NCBI GenBank assembly: GCA_007129135.1
Contig: SKWB01000367.1
Coordinates: 1 to 5,466 of the forward strand
DNA: 5,466 nt
Source: Halococcaceae archaeon
Lineage (GTDB): Archaea; Halobacteriota; Halobacteria; Halobacteriales; Halalkalicoccaceae
Direction of reading: 5' to 3'
The translations under genes were made by a program, and so were the position numbers. Shown piece after piece: positions 5,338 through 5,466 of the stretch. How positions within the stretch are numbered: the first letter of the stretch is position 1; every line of letters begins with the position of its first letter. The notes under the pieces are model-generated. The model was not told where the DNA came from. It worked only from the letters and a program-made list of their open reading frames with translations, and did no database searches.

Positions 5338-5454
5338 TCAACTGTTCACGTCCCTGACCGCCCGCGAATCACACGCCGGACAGACGAGCGTCCCCTTCGC
5401 GGGGATCCGCGCCTCGCTCCGGAGAAAGCGCTCCCCGCAGTCCGCACACCGCAT
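5338..5454 (-). CDS. Small zinc-ribbon protein with two CxxC pairs (start uncertain)
   Basis: Minus-strand translation from the ATG at 5454 gives 38 residues: MRCADCGERF, a linker, LVCPACDSRAVRDVNS, then a TGA stop at 5340-5338. Two pairs, C3/C6 (CADCG) and C25/C28 (CPACD), form a four-cysteine zinc ribbon like those of the many small CPxCG zinc-finger proteins of haloarchaea. The cysteine spacing is strong evidence that the frame is coding despite its small size. The frame stays open for the last four codons before the window edge (ERAR), so this may be the C-terminal zinc ribbon of a longer protein; any promoter lies outside. It converges on the Tat-protein gene with 63 bp between the stops. 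Likely functions for such proteins are nucleic-acid or protein binding; this one's is unknown. Confidence 0.65.
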   Translation of the reverse strand: MRCADCGERFLRSEARIPAKGTLVCPACDSRAVRDVNS

Positions 5455-5466
5455 CCGCGCGCGCTC

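Overview
The window looks like the chromosome of a haloarchaeon (class Halobacteria). The DNA is very GC-rich, the proteins are strongly acidic (many Asp and Glu, few Lys), and TATA-like boxes sit about 24-27 nt before start codons, as expected for leaderless archaeal transcripts. The one exported protein carries a twin-arginine (Tat) signal. I cannot name the genus.

Left part (1-2121, minus strand): the N-terminal 105 residues of an SPFH/stomatin-like membrane protein, cut by the window edge, lie downstream of a complete uvrC (575 aa), the dual-incision nuclease of nucleotide excision repair. UvrC has its GIY-YIG nuclease, a four-cysteine cluster, a UVR segment, an RNase H-like nuclease and C-terminal helix-hairpin-helix motifs. 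A 93-bp divergent promoter region (2122-2214) separates uvrC from the plus-strand genes and carries a symmetric pair of 9-bp elements.

Middle part (2215-4374, plus strand): an 85-aa conserved-looking protein of unknown function comes first. It is followed by a two-gene ABC-2 type transporter, an ATPase (311 aa) and a six-helix permease (309 aa), whose reading frames overlap by 4 bp. The ATPase gene has its own TATA box, and a perfect 8-bp inverted repeat lies between that box and the start codon.

Right part (4375-5466): a 330-bp non-coding stretch with a small hairpin leads to a Tat-exported protein (189 aa) of unknown function. That gene uses far more A/T-ending codons than its neighbours, and a T-rich terminator follows it. 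Converging on it from the minus strand is a tiny zinc-ribbon protein with two CxxC pairs, near or across the window edge.

The genes do not form one obvious pathway: DNA repair, a membrane scaffold protein, an export-type ABC transporter, a secreted orphan and a zinc microprotein are side by side. I see no CRISPR array, tRNA or rRNA gene, transposase or defence cassette. The points most worth checking are the promoter architecture shared by uvrC, the 85-aa gene and the ABC operon, and the secreted orphan family.
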